Shown piece after piece: positions 17,371 through 26,439 of a stretch of 64,000 nt of DNA; the stretch's first letter is position 1; each line of letters starts with the position of its first letter. The position numbers and the translations under genes are program-made. Below the pieces are notes generated by a model that made no database searches, was not told the origin of the DNA, and saw only the letters and a list, made by a program, of their open reading frames with translations. Origin of the DNA: Kocuria sp. TGY1127_2 (GTDB lineage: Bacteria; Actinomycetota; Actinomycetes; Actinomycetales; Micrococcaceae); contig NZ_AP022834.1 in assembly GCF_013394385.1 (NCBI RefSeq), forward strand, positions 2,899,612 to 2,963,611, written 5' to 3'.

Positions 17371-18027
17371 TCAGAGAAACGGCACGGTCCCGGCGCCGAG
17401 CTCTCCTTCGGGATCCGAGACCGGGGCCGCAAGCATTCCGGCCGCAGCATCGATCAGAAATCGGCCGACCTGCATCCAGTTCCCTCGGTGCTCACCTTTG
17501 TTCATGAGTTCCTCTTGTTCCGCGCAAACGCGGATCACAAGATGTGCCATGAGGTACGACCGCCCCTGCAGCACGCCGTCGGAGATGCCCTCGACTTTCC
17601 GTTGCACAAATTTCACGTCCTCAGGGACGCCGGTGTCTCTGGCCACCTTCGTCACAATGTCCACCGCCGAAGGAACGGACTGCACCTGGGACAGGAATTG
17701 AGCGCGCCAACTCGGCCGGGGAAGACTGTCCAGCAATTCGAAGAGTGGCACCAGGCGCGCACGGATAATGTCATGAACGCTCGGTGAAGGCTCCAGGGCT
17801 GCGAGAAGCTCCTTGCGACGTCGCCCCATGGCTTCGGCATGTCGCTCCAAAAGGGCACGCAACAGACCGTCTCTGCCGCCGAAGTGGTAGGAAATTGCCG
17901 AGTGATTGGCGGCCCCGGCGTGCTCGACGATGCGACGGTTCGAAACCGCGTCGATCCCATGAATCGCAAAGAGCTCTTCCGCGGAATCGAGCAGAGACTG
18001 CCTCGCCCGATCGCTGTACCTTGCCAT
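17371..18027 (-). CDS. TetR/AcrR-family transcriptional regulator
   Basis: A 218-residue regulator. The N-terminal helix-turn-helix spans about residues 5-52 (LLDSAEELFAIHGIDAVSNR, then HSAISYHFGGRDGLLRALL). The C-terminal ligand domain is long, as in regulators of efflux pumps and lipid genes. The ATG at 18027 (MARYSDRARQ) has GGGGAG upstream and fits family alignments better than an in-frame start 60 bases earlier. It is divergent from the duplicated membrane protein at 18178 across 150 bp, the usual geometry of a TetR repressor and its transporter target. Confidence 0.9.
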   Translation of the reverse strand: MARYSDRARQSLLDSAEELFAIHGIDAVSNRRIVEHAGAANHSAISYHFGGRDGLLRALLERHAEAMGRRRKELLAALEPSPSVHDIIRARLVPLFELLDSLPRPSWRAQFLSQVQSVPSAVDIVTKVARDTGVPEDVKFVQRKVEGISDGVLQGRSYLMAHLVIRVCAEQEELMNKGEHRGNWMQVGRFLIDAAAGMLAAPVSDPEGELGAGTVPFL

Positions 18028-18177
18028 GCCCCTCAACTCCCCTTCGCAACCGACCTCATCACCATGGCAAATCGGGGCCGATTTCACAATAGTAAGTCAA
18101 GTGTCTTAGATTGAGTCAGTTGAGATTCAGTGGTCAACGGAGATCGCTCGACTTCCGAACCATCAGGAGGCAGAAAA

Positions 18178-20463
18178 GTGAGCACCTCGTATCCACCGAA
18201 GCATCGAGAGGTACAGAAGATCAGAAATTCCAAGGACACGGAATCAGAACCCGAATCGGCCGAGGAGCAAGCCGCGGCCGAGGCCAAGCGAACCAAAGCG
18301 GAGCTGATCGGGCGCACCGTTGCAATTTTCGTCATGCCGCTCATCTTCGTGGGCATGATGATCACGAGCTATCTCGGCACCATGCATTCCCCTACGCCCA
18401 AGGACATGCCCGTCGTCGTGGCGGGTTCCTCGTCGCAAACCGAAGACCTCAAGTCCGCCCTGGACTCTTCGGAGTCGGACGCCCTCGACGTCGAAACCGC
18501 GAACAGCGCCCACGACGCACGCAAGCAGGTTTACGAACGCGATGCTTCGGCCGCGGTCGTCGTCGACGGCAACCAAGCAACCTTGTACACGGCCGGTGGC
18601 GCGGGTGCCCAACAAGCCACGCTCACCACCAGCCTGGTCACTCCCGCCATTGACAGCGCGGGCCTGAGTCTCAAGACCGAAGACCTCGCGCCTCTGCCGA
18701 ATAACGACCCCGCCGGTCTCGCGGCTATGTTCCTCATGACCGCGATCGTGATGGCCGGATACCTTCCGTTCAGCGTACTGAGGTCCAACTCGCCGGAATT
18801 GTTGAAATTCAGGCGAGTGGTCCCGATCCTTGGAGCCTGGGCCGCTGTGATCGCCGGCTTGGTTTGGCTTGTGACCGGCCCGATCCTCGACATCATCGCT
18901 CCGGAACATACGGCCGCGATACTGGGCATAGCTTGGTTGGGCGTTTTCGCGATCGCATCCGTGCAGTTGTTCATCACGAGAATCGTCGGGGCCATGGGCG
19001 TGATCTTCGGAATCCTGTTCCTCATGGTCCTCGGCATGCCCTCGTCGAATATGGCGATGCCGGTATATACGATGCCGAGGTTCTTCCGGTTTACACACGA
19101 GTTCTTACCGATGCCGGCCATCGGCGAATCCTTGCGCTCGGTGCTCTACTTCGAGGGCAATTCAGTGGCCGGCCACCTTCTCGTGTTGGCGATCGGCGCG
19201 GTCGTCGGCCTGCTCCTGACCAAGGGATACGACTACCTTCAGCACAAGAAGAACCCGAATCCCGAGCCTCTCAGCGTGAATATCCCGTCGATCCACGGCG
19301 GCCGACGCCCTGACTCGAAATTCATCCGCTACGTCTCGCTTGCGATCTTCCCTCTCGCCATGGTGACCATGATGATCACCTTCATGCTCGGAGCCATGCA
19401 TTCACCGACGCCCAAGGACATGCCGGTCGCCGTTGTCGGCTCGACTACCCAACAGGCGGAGCAGACCGCATCCAGCCTCAAACAGAACACGGGGGACATG
19501 TTCGACTTCACGGCGATGACCGACAGCGACGACGCGCGTGCCCTCGTACAGGATCGCGACGAGGTCGCGGCCCTCGTGCTGCCTTCGCAGCAAGATCCGG
19601 AATTCAAACTGATCGGCAATCAATCGGCCAACAACAGTGCCTTCCAAGTCGTGAACCAAACGTTCAGCCGGGTCGCTTCGGCCCAAGACATGAAACTCAA
19701 CGTCGACGACGTCGCCCCCTTGCCAGATCGTGACAAGAACGGTGTGTCCGTCTTGTACATCGCCATGGGTTGGATCCTTGCCGGGTTCATGGTCGTCATC
19801 GTCGGAGCGAACGCGAACCCCTGGAGTCGACCGCTCAAGAGGATGATCCCGCTGACCATCGTCTACGCAGCCTTCATGGGCTTCGTGGTCTCCCTTATCG
19901 CGGGGCCGATCACGGGCGCAGTCCAAGGGCACTTCGCGCAACTATGGGGGTCGGGAATCATCTCGATATTCTGCATCGCCATGTTCGCCATGGTCTTCGA
20001 GAGGCTCATCGGAATGTTTGCCATCATTCCCGTGATCGGAACCCTCATGTTTGCCGGCGTTCCGTCGTCCAACGGCGCGATCTCCGAGTTCATGATCCCG
20101 AAGTTCTTCGCAACCCTCCACGACTTCCTGCCGATGCCCGCGGCGGTGGAGATGATCCGGTCGATCCTCTACTTCGACGGCGACGTCGTGGGCCAACATC
20201 TGCAAGTACTGGGCATCTGGGGGTTGGTCTCCCTGGCCTTGGTATTCCTCATCGACAGCCTCAAACCACCGCGCACCGAACACGACTTCGGCAATTTGGA
20301 GCGCGAACGGGCGAGGGAGGCAGCCAAGGAGAACCTCGGTGAACCACCGGTTGAATCGACCGTTTTACCGGAGGAGATCGACGAAGGATCGACTGAATCG
20401 GCCGACGGGTCGCGGCCCCACAGCGCCGTCGATCACCATGATCTGGTACGTGCCGGAGTCTGA
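18178..20463 (+). CDS. Tandemly duplicated ABC-2/YhgE-Pip-like membrane protein
   Basis: A 761-residue membrane protein made of two copies of one unit (about residues 35-375 and 390-710). Each copy has one N-terminal helix, the same exported start SPTPKDMPV followed by an extracytoplasmic domain of about 130 residues, a conserved APLP segment, and a cluster of membrane helices ending in a VLGMPSSN / FAGVPSSN turn and an EFLPMPA / DFLPMPA motif. This resembles ABC-2 or YhgE/Pip-type export permeases, which are normally single units. The C-terminal 60 residues are acidic. The GTG start has AGGAGG 8 bases upstream. Control by the divergent TetR gene is inferred; no ATPase gene is adjacent. Confidence 0.82.
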   Translation: MSTSYPPKHREVQKIRNSKDTESEPESAEEQAAAEAKRTKAELIGRTVAIFVMPLIFVGMMITSYLGTMHSPTPKDMPVVVAGSSSQTEDLKSALDSSESDALDVETANSAHDARKQVYERDASAAVVVDGNQATLYTAGGAGAQQATLTTSLVTPAIDSAGLSLKTEDLAPLPNNDPAGLAAMFLMTAIVMAGYLPFSVLRSNSPELLKFRRVVPILGAWAAVIAGLVWLVTGPILDIIAPEHTAAILGIAWLGVFAIASVQLFITRIVGAMGVIFGILFLMVLGMPSSNMAMPVYTMPRFFRFTHEFLPMPAIGESLRSVLYFEGNSVAGHLLVLAIGAVVGLLLTKGYDYLQHKKNPNPEPLSVNIPSIHGGRRPDSKFIRYVSLAIFPLAMVTMMITFMLGAMHSPTPKDMPVAVVGSTTQQAEQTASSLKQNTGDMFDFTAMTDSDDARALVQDRDEVAALVLPSQQDPEFKLIGNQSANNSAFQVVNQTFSRVASAQDMKLNVDDVAPLPDRDKNGVSVLYIAMGWILAGFMVVIVGANANPWSRPLKRMIPLTIVYAAFMGFVVSLIAGPITGAVQGHFAQLWGSGIISIFCIAMFAMVFERLIGMFAIIPVIGTLMFAGVPSSNGAISEFMIPKFFATLHDFLPMPAAVEMIRSILYFDGDVVGQHLQVLGIWGLVSLALVFLIDSLKPPRTEHDFGNLERERAREAAKENLGEPPVESTVLPEEIDEGSTESADGSRPHSAVDHHDLVRAGV

Positions 20464-20486
20464 CCCTGAATCCGCCCCTCTCGGCA

Positions 20487-20529
20487 GGACAAGGCCCCAA
20501 GGCGATCATTTCGCCTTGGGGCCTTGTCC
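20487..20529. terminator. Strong bidirectional terminator
   Basis: A perfect 19-bp inverted repeat (20487-20505 and 20511-20529) with a 5-base loop, core AAGGCCCCAAGGCGA. It sits between the converging duplicated membrane protein and the amidohydrolase and can serve both. Confidence 0.85.
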
Positions 20530-20557
20530 CCTCTGCCGCGGAAACTCAACGCCCGAT

Positions 20558-21565
20558 TCACCTCGCGAGGTTCGGCAGTACCCGCTCCGCCGTACCGTGA
20601 GCAATCGCCTTTTTCTCGGCATCGGTCAGCCGCGCCTCGTAGAGGAAATCTTGTGCACCATCCATTCTCACGAAAGGGTAATCGACGGAGAACATGATTC
20701 GATCTGCCCCGATCATTTCCACGCAGTACTGGAGGTTGGCTTGGGTGAACATTCCGCTCGGCGTGATCCAGACATTCTGGCGCATGTACTGAGTAAAGGT
20801 CCGCTCCACTCCGGTGACGCGGGTGGGAAGCATCTCATCAAGCCGCTCCAGGAAGAACGGAATCATTTCTCCCCAGTGCCCCAGGACAATCTTCAACCCA
20901 GGATGACGATCAAGGGTTCCCGAGAGAACGAGGTGCAAGAAGTGAACCGCTGTTTCCTGATGCCAACCCCAAGCGGCCGTTTGGAGCCGGGTCGAGACAA
21001 CACTGCTGAAGCCAGCGTAGTTCTCTCGAGTCGTGTCGACGGGCGCAGGTGAGGGGTGCAAGTATATGGGCGCGCCGGTTTGTTCCGCAGCCGTCAGAAA
21101 ATCTTGAAATCTGGCATCGGAGAGGAACCTCCCCTCGGTACGCCCGAAGACCAGTGACCCCGACATACCCAGTTCGTTGACCGCTCGGCGCAATTCATCG
21201 CCGGCTTGGTCAGGTGTCGAGGTCGGTATCGATGCGAACCCGGCGAAACGGTCCGGATGCTCTTTCATGGCGAGGGCCAGGTTGTCGTTCGTCGTCCTTG
21301 TCATCTCGGCAGCGACGTCGGGCGGCAGGAGCTGTGCGTTCAGCCCGGACAGAACCTGGACATCAACGCCGCACGCATCCATATCGGCCAGCCGTTTGTC
21401 CCCCAGATCGGCAAGCGCGGCCGGGTCAGGGGAACCGGGTAACCCATCCTCACTCGCGAAGGCTTCCTGGAAACCAGGACTGATTTTGGCGATCTCCGGC
21501 CCGGTCGCCCGAGCAATGTCCGGGTCGATGTAGTGCTCTTCGACAGTTACAAGCCGCATGGTCAC
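20558..21565 (-). CDS. Amidohydrolase-2 family protein (aromatic-acid decarboxylase-like)
   Basis: A 335-residue ACMSD-type metal-dependent protein of the amidohydrolase-related family. It has the N-terminal EEHYID in place of the usual HxH, then YLHPSP, LGHWGEM and the metal Asp in SVDYPF near residue 285. This arrangement is found in gamma-resorcylate and 2,3-dihydroxybenzoate decarboxylases, so a non-oxidative (de)carboxylase acting on a phenolic acid is likely but unproven. The GTG at 21565 overlaps the stop of the upstream amidohydrolase as GTGA; an ATG two codons in (21559) is the alternative start. Confidence 0.83.
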   Translation of the reverse strand: MTMRLVTVEEHYIDPDIARATGPEIAKISPGFQEAFASEDGLPGSPDPAALADLGDKRLADMDACGVDVQVLSGLNAQLLPPDVAAEMTRTTNDNLALAMKEHPDRFAGFASIPTSTPDQAGDELRRAVNELGMSGSLVFGRTEGRFLSDARFQDFLTAAEQTGAPIYLHPSPAPVDTTRENYAGFSSVVSTRLQTAAWGWHQETAVHFLHLVLSGTLDRHPGLKIVLGHWGEMIPFFLERLDEMLPTRVTGVERTFTQYMRQNVWITPSGMFTQANLQYCVEMIGADRIMFSVDYPFVRMDGAQDFLYEARLTDAEKKAIAHGTAERVLPNLAR

Positions 21566-22659
21566 TTCGTTCCTTCCACGTTCCGACCTCCGAGCCAGAC
21601 TGCTTGGATTTCTCTGGTCGCCATGACATCGTGTGTCGGATCTCCCGCCACGAGCACCAGATCGGCCCGCTTTCCTGGTTCGACGACGCCTCGGTCGTCG
21701 AGCCGGAACGTGCGGGCGTTGAGACTCGTCGCGCTCTGGAGTACTTCCACGGGAGAGAGCCCGGCCTGGTTCAAGAAATGAAACTCCTCGTGAAGTGAGA
21801 CTCCGTGAACGACGTTCGCGGGCACACCTGGCGCTTGGTTCGCATCCGTCCCCGCCACAAGGATCGCCCCCGCCTCGTGCATATCGGATACAGCGCCGGC
21901 CGCCCGCCTGTAATCGGAGCCCTGGTCCGCGAAGAATTCTGCGGTTCCCTTCATCATGGTCAGGGTCGGCGAAGAGACGATGCCCTTCTGCACCATTTCG
22001 ACGATCAGGGTCGGGGGTAATCCCCGATCGAGAGGCGCATGGGTCAGGATATCGACGCCGATTCTGACACCGGTCTCATACGCGCCCACCGCGATGGCAT
22101 GGGCGACCACGAGTTTTCCGGCCCGGTGGGCCTCGTCGACGGCTGCCTGAGCGACGTCGAGGTCCAACCCACCATTTCCCGGACTCTCGAGAATCAGCTT
22201 GATGTAGTCGCTTCCCTGATCCACACGCTCTTTCACGAGGCCGCGTGCCCGGTGCGCGTCATCCGTCATTGATTCTTCGGGGAAATTCGGGATGCGCGCA
22301 TGCGTTCCGTGATGAGACACGAGAGGCGCACCCGCGGTGAGGATGTTGGTCCCGTGACCTTCGCGGCGGATCTGCTGCTGGAATTCATACGGCCACATGG
22401 CCATGTCCATTGCCGTGGTAATTCCGGATTTGAGAAGGTCGTCGAGCTGATTCGGGTCGGTGATGTGCACGTGGGAGTCGATGAAACCCGGCACGAGGGT
22501 ACGCCCGGTTCCATCCACAGTGGTATCCGCCGAAATCTGGTCCATCGACCCGGCGGGCTCAATGGACAAAATCCCGGATTGGTCGAAAACAACGTCGTGC
22601 CGACCCTCCAGGAGAATTTCGCCATTGAACACGCTGACGGATGTGATGAGAGTTTTCAT
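21562..22659 (-). CDS. Amidohydrolase (imidazolonepropionase/prolidase-like)
   Basis: A 365-residue metal-dependent hydrolase of the amidohydrolase superfamily. The composite beta domain at the N and C termini flanks the TIM barrel. PGFIDSHVHI carries the HxH metal pair, YIKLILES the lysine, VVAHAI and DILTHAP two more His ligands, and GTDANQ the Asp. The C-terminal tail (GVVEPGKRADLVLVAGDP) is typical. Substrates of relatives include cyclic imides, prolyl dipeptides and lactones, and I cannot choose. AGGAGA precedes the ATG at 22659. It forms an operon with the ACMSD-like gene through a 4-bp overlap. Confidence 0.85.
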   Translation of the reverse strand: MKTLITSVSVFNGEILLEGRHDVVFDQSGILSIEPAGSMDQISADTTVDGTGRTLVPGFIDSHVHITDPNQLDDLLKSGITTAMDMAMWPYEFQQQIRREGHGTNILTAGAPLVSHHGTHARIPNFPEESMTDDAHRARGLVKERVDQGSDYIKLILESPGNGGLDLDVAQAAVDEAHRAGKLVVAHAIAVGAYETGVRIGVDILTHAPLDRGLPPTLIVEMVQKGIVSSPTLTMMKGTAEFFADQGSDYRRAAGAVSDMHEAGAILVAGTDANQAPGVPANVVHGVSLHEEFHFLNQAGLSPVEVLQSATSLNARTFRLDDRGVVEPGKRADLVLVAGDPTHDVMATREIQAVWLGGRNVEGTK

Positions 22660-22808
22660 GGGGATTTCTCCTGATCGAGTTGAGCGTCCGCGGCGGACAT
22701 GCCCAAGGCCGTTGCACTGCAGTCGCCACGTTCTTCGTCCATGGCCCCAGACTGCTCTTCTCGCCCGAGAATTGTCCAGGAATTCTCCATCAGTCCGCCC
22801 CATGCCCG

Positions 22809-23561
22809 CTATGTGATAGCGGCACCGGCAATTCTGAGGACCAGCTTTTTCGGCAGGAACGAGGCTCCTTTGGCTATCACTCGGTTGGTCAGTCCATCGA
22901 TGAAGCTCGGGGTGTCCCGGTCCAGGGCGGACATGAGGCCATCGGCAAGTTGCTGAGTGGTCCTCATCCGTCCGACGGAAGCCGCCCGGCCCGCGTGGTC
23001 GAAGAATTCCGTCTCGGTTGGCCCAGGGCATGCGGCCAGGACGCGAACGCCGCTGGACTTCACCTCGGCCCACAGCGCTTCGGTCAGGGAAAGGACGAGC
23101 GCTTTCGACGCCGCATAAACCGCCAAGTGAGGAACCGGCTGGTATGAGGCGGTCGACGCGATATTGATGATCGTGCCACGCCCCCGGGCAACCATTGGCT
23201 TCACGAATCGGGAGGTGAGACCCACTACGGCGAGGCAGTTCAGCCGGACCATCTGGTCCAGGACCTCGGCGTCGACGTCGGCGATGTTGCCGTTGAGACC
23301 GAACCCCGCATTGTTGACCACGGTATCGATCTCACGAGATTCGAGTTTTTCCCAGAGCTCATGGGCGGCATAGGGCTCGGAGAGATCCATATCGAGAACG
23401 TCGACGCCGACCCCGTGCTTATGCTGGATCTCATCCGCGAACGCTCGAAGACGGTCGCGACGTCGGGCAACCAAGATGAGGTCATCGCCCCGGTGAGCGA
23501 ATCGTTCGGCAAGTTCCGCGCCGATCCCCGATGAGGCCCCGGTGATCAAGGTGTTGGCCAT
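22809..23561 (-). CDS. Short-chain dehydrogenase/reductase
   Basis: A 250-residue classical SDR. TGASSGIG (residues 7-14) binds the nucleotide, NNAG stabilises the core, and Ser with YAASK forms the catalytic site. The sequence IINIASTASYQPVPHLAVYAASKA is like DltE/SadH-type enzymes. LVARRRDRL after the second strand suggests NADP preference. CCAGGAGGAG precedes the ATG. It lies 149 bp before the amidohydrolase pair on the same strand and may be cotranscribed. Substrate unknown. Confidence 0.88.
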   Translation of the reverse strand: MANTLITGASSGIGAELAERFAHRGDDLILVARRRDRLRAFADEIQHKHGVGVDVLDMDLSEPYAAHELWEKLESREIDTVVNNAGFGLNGNIADVDAEVLDQMVRLNCLAVVGLTSRFVKPMVARGRGTIINIASTASYQPVPHLAVYAASKALVLSLTEALWAEVKSSGVRVLAACPGPTETEFFDHAGRAASVGRMRTTQQLADGLMSALDRDTPSFIDGLTNRVIAKGASFLPKKLVLRIAGAAIT

Positions 23562-23679
23562 TGCTGCTCCTCCTGGAATCCTCAGCCCCGATCTGCAATT
23601 CAGGGCTGTCCGCCTTAGGCGAGCTTCGCACACACGTCGGCTGAGTCCCACCACTGGAGAGGCTCTCCATACTCCGTAT

Positions 23680-23724
23680 GCCGAAAGGGCCCCGGTTCTG
23701 AGTTTGAACCAGAGCCCTTTCGGC
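23680..23724 (-). terminator. Terminator after the L36 gene
   Basis: GCCGAAAGGGC (23680-23690) and GCCCTTTCGGC (23714-23724) form an 11-bp perfect stem, with an inner GGTT/AACC pairing. It follows the stop codon of the L36 gene by 21 bp and separates it from the SDR gene. Confidence 0.75.
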
Positions 23725-23745
23725 GTGTGGGTACGGGAGCCGGAC

Positions 23746-23868
23746 CTATTTTTGGCGGCCCTTCATCCGGGGATTCTGCTTGTTGATGACGTAGATCCTC
23801 CCCTTGCGCTTGACGACCTGCGCTCCCGGCTGATTCTTCAACGACCGTAACGATGCCCTGACTTTCAT
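23746..23868 (-). CDS. rpmJ2: Ribosomal protein L36, zinc-free type B
   Basis: A 40-codon gene. The protein begins [17 protein letters not shown] and ends [12 protein letters not shown]. This is the type-B L36, which lacks the four zinc-ligand residues of the normal C+ form and replaces it when zinc is scarce, freeing zinc from ribosomes. AAAGGAGA lies 4 bases before the ATG. It diverges from a CobW-like gene across 102 bp that contains an ATGA-TTC-TCAT palindrome, and a terminator follows. Control by Zur is inferred from this context. Confidence 0.93.
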   Translation of the reverse strand: MKVRASLRSLKNQPGAQVVKRKGRIYVINKQNPRMKGRQK

Positions 23869-23885
23869 GCTTCTCCTTTGTGCAA

Positions 23886-23896
23886 ATGATTCTCAT
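23886..23896. promoter_or_regulatory. Zur/Fur-like box between rpmJ2 and the CobW-like gene
   Basis: ATGA-TTC-TCAT within AAATGATTCTCATGAA, an inverted repeat resembling the core of actinobacterial Zur boxes (AATGATTnTCATT). It is 18 bp upstream of rpmJ2 and 75 bp upstream of the CobW-like gene, so one repressor could control both. Confidence 0.6.
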
Positions 23897-23970
23897 GAAG
23901 ATAGTACAGTAGGAAAACCTGGGAGGACCAAAGATTGCGTTTCGGCACCACCGGACAGAAGGAGCAACAC

Positions 23971-25029
23971 ATGGATACGGTCACCGTGATCGCCGTTATC
24001 GGGGCATGCGAGCCAGAACGGCGTCTCCATGCGCAAAACCTCGCCCGCGAGACTGGGCAGGAGCTCATCCATGCCGAACGCTTGGGTGTTGCGATGGACC
24101 CCGTCCGGGAAGCCACTTCTTTGATCCCATGGACGCTTTCGAGCGAAGTCGTGGTGGAATACCCGATCCAGGCTCCGATTCAGGACATCATCGGTTCACT
24201 CGTCGATCCCGAGGAACCCACGCGATTGGGAGGCGCGGTGTGCGTTCTCGACGCGACTCATTTCTTCAGTGAACTCAATCGTTCCGACCACGTTGAACAT
24301 CTCGAGATGCACCACGGCACGGCATTCACGGCCATGACCGCCAGAGCACTCCTCGCTTCGCAGCACATCGAGTATTGTTCCACGGCACTCATCGTGAATT
24401 GGCAGACTCTTCCCCCGGAAGAGCTTTCTCTGATCAAGGCCGTCATCGGTGAATTGAGCCCGCTCGCCGGCGTCGTACTCGAGGGCGACGAACAGTGGAT
24501 GCGAGAACTTGCCGGCACCGATACCGAGGGAGAAAACTCGCTCCCTGATCAGCAATCGGAGATCCATATTCGGCCGGGCTGGGTCGCCCACCTGAACGGC
24601 CAGCACGCCTCCCCTCATCGTGATCCGAGAGTCGCGTCGATGCGCTACAGCAACCCGCGTCCGTTCCACCCGCTGCGCCTGAAGCGGGTTCTGGACGAGC
24701 ACATCGAGCCAGGGGAGAGCGGGAATGTGGTCCGCTCATGCGGATTCTGCCGTCTCGCAACGCGCCAAGGAATCACGGCTCACTGGAGCCAGACCGGCGA
24801 AGTCATGTCCATCGAACCGCTCGCCCGTGACACCGATACCCTCACGGAACCGCTGAGTTTCGGGCAAGACATCGTCCTGACTGGCATTGACCTTCGGCCC
24901 GCAGCCCTTACGCGGGCACTGGACGAGGCGACCCTCAATGACCGCGAGCTGCTGAGCGCCCCAGAGACCTGGAGGTTCATGCCGGATCCGTTCCCGGTCT
25001 GGGTCACCGCCGACGACCGGCGCGAATAG
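23971..25029 (+). CDS. CobW C-terminal domain protein (degenerate COG0523-like)
   Basis: A 352-residue protein related to the COG0523/ZNG1 zinc metallochaperones. The C-terminal CobW_C domain is clear (FHPLRLKRVLDEH, then RSCGFCRLATRQG and AHWSQTGEVMSIEP), and CVLDATHFF matches the Walker B/G3 area. The P-loop is replaced by GACEPERRLHAQ, and NKxD by NWQTL, so GTP binding seems lost, as in several actinobacterial members encoded beside zinc-independent ribosomal proteins. AGAAGGAG lies 6 bases before the ATG at 23971. Likely role: zinc handling under shortage. Confidence 0.82.
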   Translation: MDTVTVIAVIGACEPERRLHAQNLARETGQELIHAERLGVAMDPVREATSLIPWTLSSEVVVEYPIQAPIQDIIGSLVDPEEPTRLGGAVCVLDATHFFSELNRSDHVEHLEMHHGTAFTAMTARALLASQHIEYCSTALIVNWQTLPPEELSLIKAVIGELSPLAGVVLEGDEQWMRELAGTDTEGENSLPDQQSEIHIRPGWVAHLNGQHASPHRDPRVASMRYSNPRPFHPLRLKRVLDEHIEPGESGNVVRSCGFCRLATRQGITAHWSQTGEVMSIEPLARDTDTLTEPLSFGQDIVLTGIDLRPAALTRALDEATLNDRELLSAPETWRFMPDPFPVWVTADDRRE

Positions 25030-25099
25030 GGTCCGCAGAACATTTCAATATCCGCAGGCTCTCACCGGCGTATGGACAGGACGTCGCCCGCAAACACTC

Positions 25100-26398
25100 T
25101 TACCGCAGGTCCTTGCCTTTGGTTTCGGGCAGGGTCAGCACCGTCAGCGCGGAAATGAGGAGAAAGATCATCGAGTAGATCGCGAACTTGTACGGGTCCC
25201 CCAACCAGGTGAGCACGTAACCGGCAGTGCCCCCGAAGACCGCGATCGCAATCGAGTACGGTACGCCGAACCCGGCCGTACGCTGGTCTGTGGAGAACAT
25301 TTCCGCGTACGTCGCAGGCGCATGGCTCAGGAACCCAGCCAACAGAATCAGCTGGATACTGATGGCGAGAACCAGCTGCCAGGCTTCACCTCCGGAAGCC
25401 AGGGCGATCATCGGAATGCACAGAACCATGCTTCCGATCATTGCGATCAGAATGCACGGTTTCCGTCCGATCCTGTCCGACAACGCGCCCCATATCGGCA
25501 GAACAATAATGAACACCACGTTTCCGATCAGGGACGCGGTGAACGCAGTTTTCGAGTCGTAGTTGAAGGTCGTGGTGGCCAGGGAAGCCATCGAGACCGA
25601 CCATACGTAGTAGGCAATCGTCAGCCCACCGGTCATCAGGATCACCTGTAGCCCGGTTCGCCAATTCTTCAGCACCGCAATCAGGATGTTCTCCTTCTTG
25701 ACCTCGTGCTGTTTCACGGCTTCCATATGCTCAGTGAACAGCTCAGACTCCTCCATCGAGGAGCGGATCCAAATGGCGACGACGCCGAGCAACGCGCCGA
25801 CAAGGAAAGGCACGCGCCACCCCCATGACCCCATCTGGTCTTCGGTCAAGAGACCCTGAAGGATAAGGCCGAGCACCAGACCGCAGATCAGACCTAGGGT
25901 TCCAGTCACGTATATCGAGCTGGCGAACAGTCCGCGCTTTTCGCGCGGTGCATGTTCTGAAAGGTAAGTTTGGGCGGCGGGCAACTCGCCGCCGTGTGAG
26001 AGTCCTTGGATGAGACGGCCGATGAGCAACAGAGCGGAAGCGAGCCAACCCACCTGATCATAGGTGGGACAGACGGCCACGATCAGGGAACCGACTGACG
26101 CGCTCACCACGGCCAGAGTCAGCGAGCGCTTTCGCCCCCATCTATCCCCCAAGAACCCGAAGAGAAACCCGCCGAACGGACGGGCAACGAACCCGACCGC
26201 GAACACGGCCATGGTTTCGAGGAAAGCGGATTGAGGATTTTCGTCGTTGAAAACTTGGGTCGAGAAATATACCGCGAAGCTCGCGTAAATATTCCAGTCG
26301 AACCATTCCAGGGCATTGCCGATTCCGGTGCCCAACAGGGTTTTTGCGTGCGACTGCTGACTCGGAGGGGGTGCAGTCGCTGTGCTCGGAGAACTCAT
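25100..26398 (-). CDS. MHS-family MFS transporter (metabolite:H+ symporter)
   Basis: A 432-residue transporter of the MHS family, which carries organic acids such as shikimate, dicarboxylates and aromatic acids with protons. GNALEWFDWNIYASFAVYFS in helix 1, GDRWGRKRSL, and RLIQGLSHGGELPAAQTYLSEHAP are diagnostic; the last replaces the usual GGE..GA pattern. CGAAAGGACG precedes the ATG. It lies 41 bp downstream of the M20 hydrolase and probably shares its transcript, so it may import that enzyme's substrate. Confidence 0.88.
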   Translation of the reverse strand: MSSPSTATAPPPSQQSHAKTLLGTGIGNALEWFDWNIYASFAVYFSTQVFNDENPQSAFLETMAVFAVGFVARPFGGFLFGFLGDRWGRKRSLTLAVVSASVGSLIVAVCPTYDQVGWLASALLLIGRLIQGLSHGGELPAAQTYLSEHAPREKRGLFASSIYVTGTLGLICGLVLGLILQGLLTEDQMGSWGWRVPFLVGALLGVVAIWIRSSMEESELFTEHMEAVKQHEVKKENILIAVLKNWRTGLQVILMTGGLTIAYYVWSVSMASLATTTFNYDSKTAFTASLIGNVVFIIVLPIWGALSDRIGRKPCILIAMIGSMVLCIPMIALASGGEAWQLVLAISIQLILLAGFLSHAPATYAEMFSTDQRTAGFGVPYSIAIAVFGGTAGYVLTWLGDPYKFAIYSMIFLLISALTVLTLPETKGKDLR

Positions 26399-26439
26399 GG
26401 TCGTCCTTTCGCGGTGTCTGACGTGCGGGGTTCGCGTGC

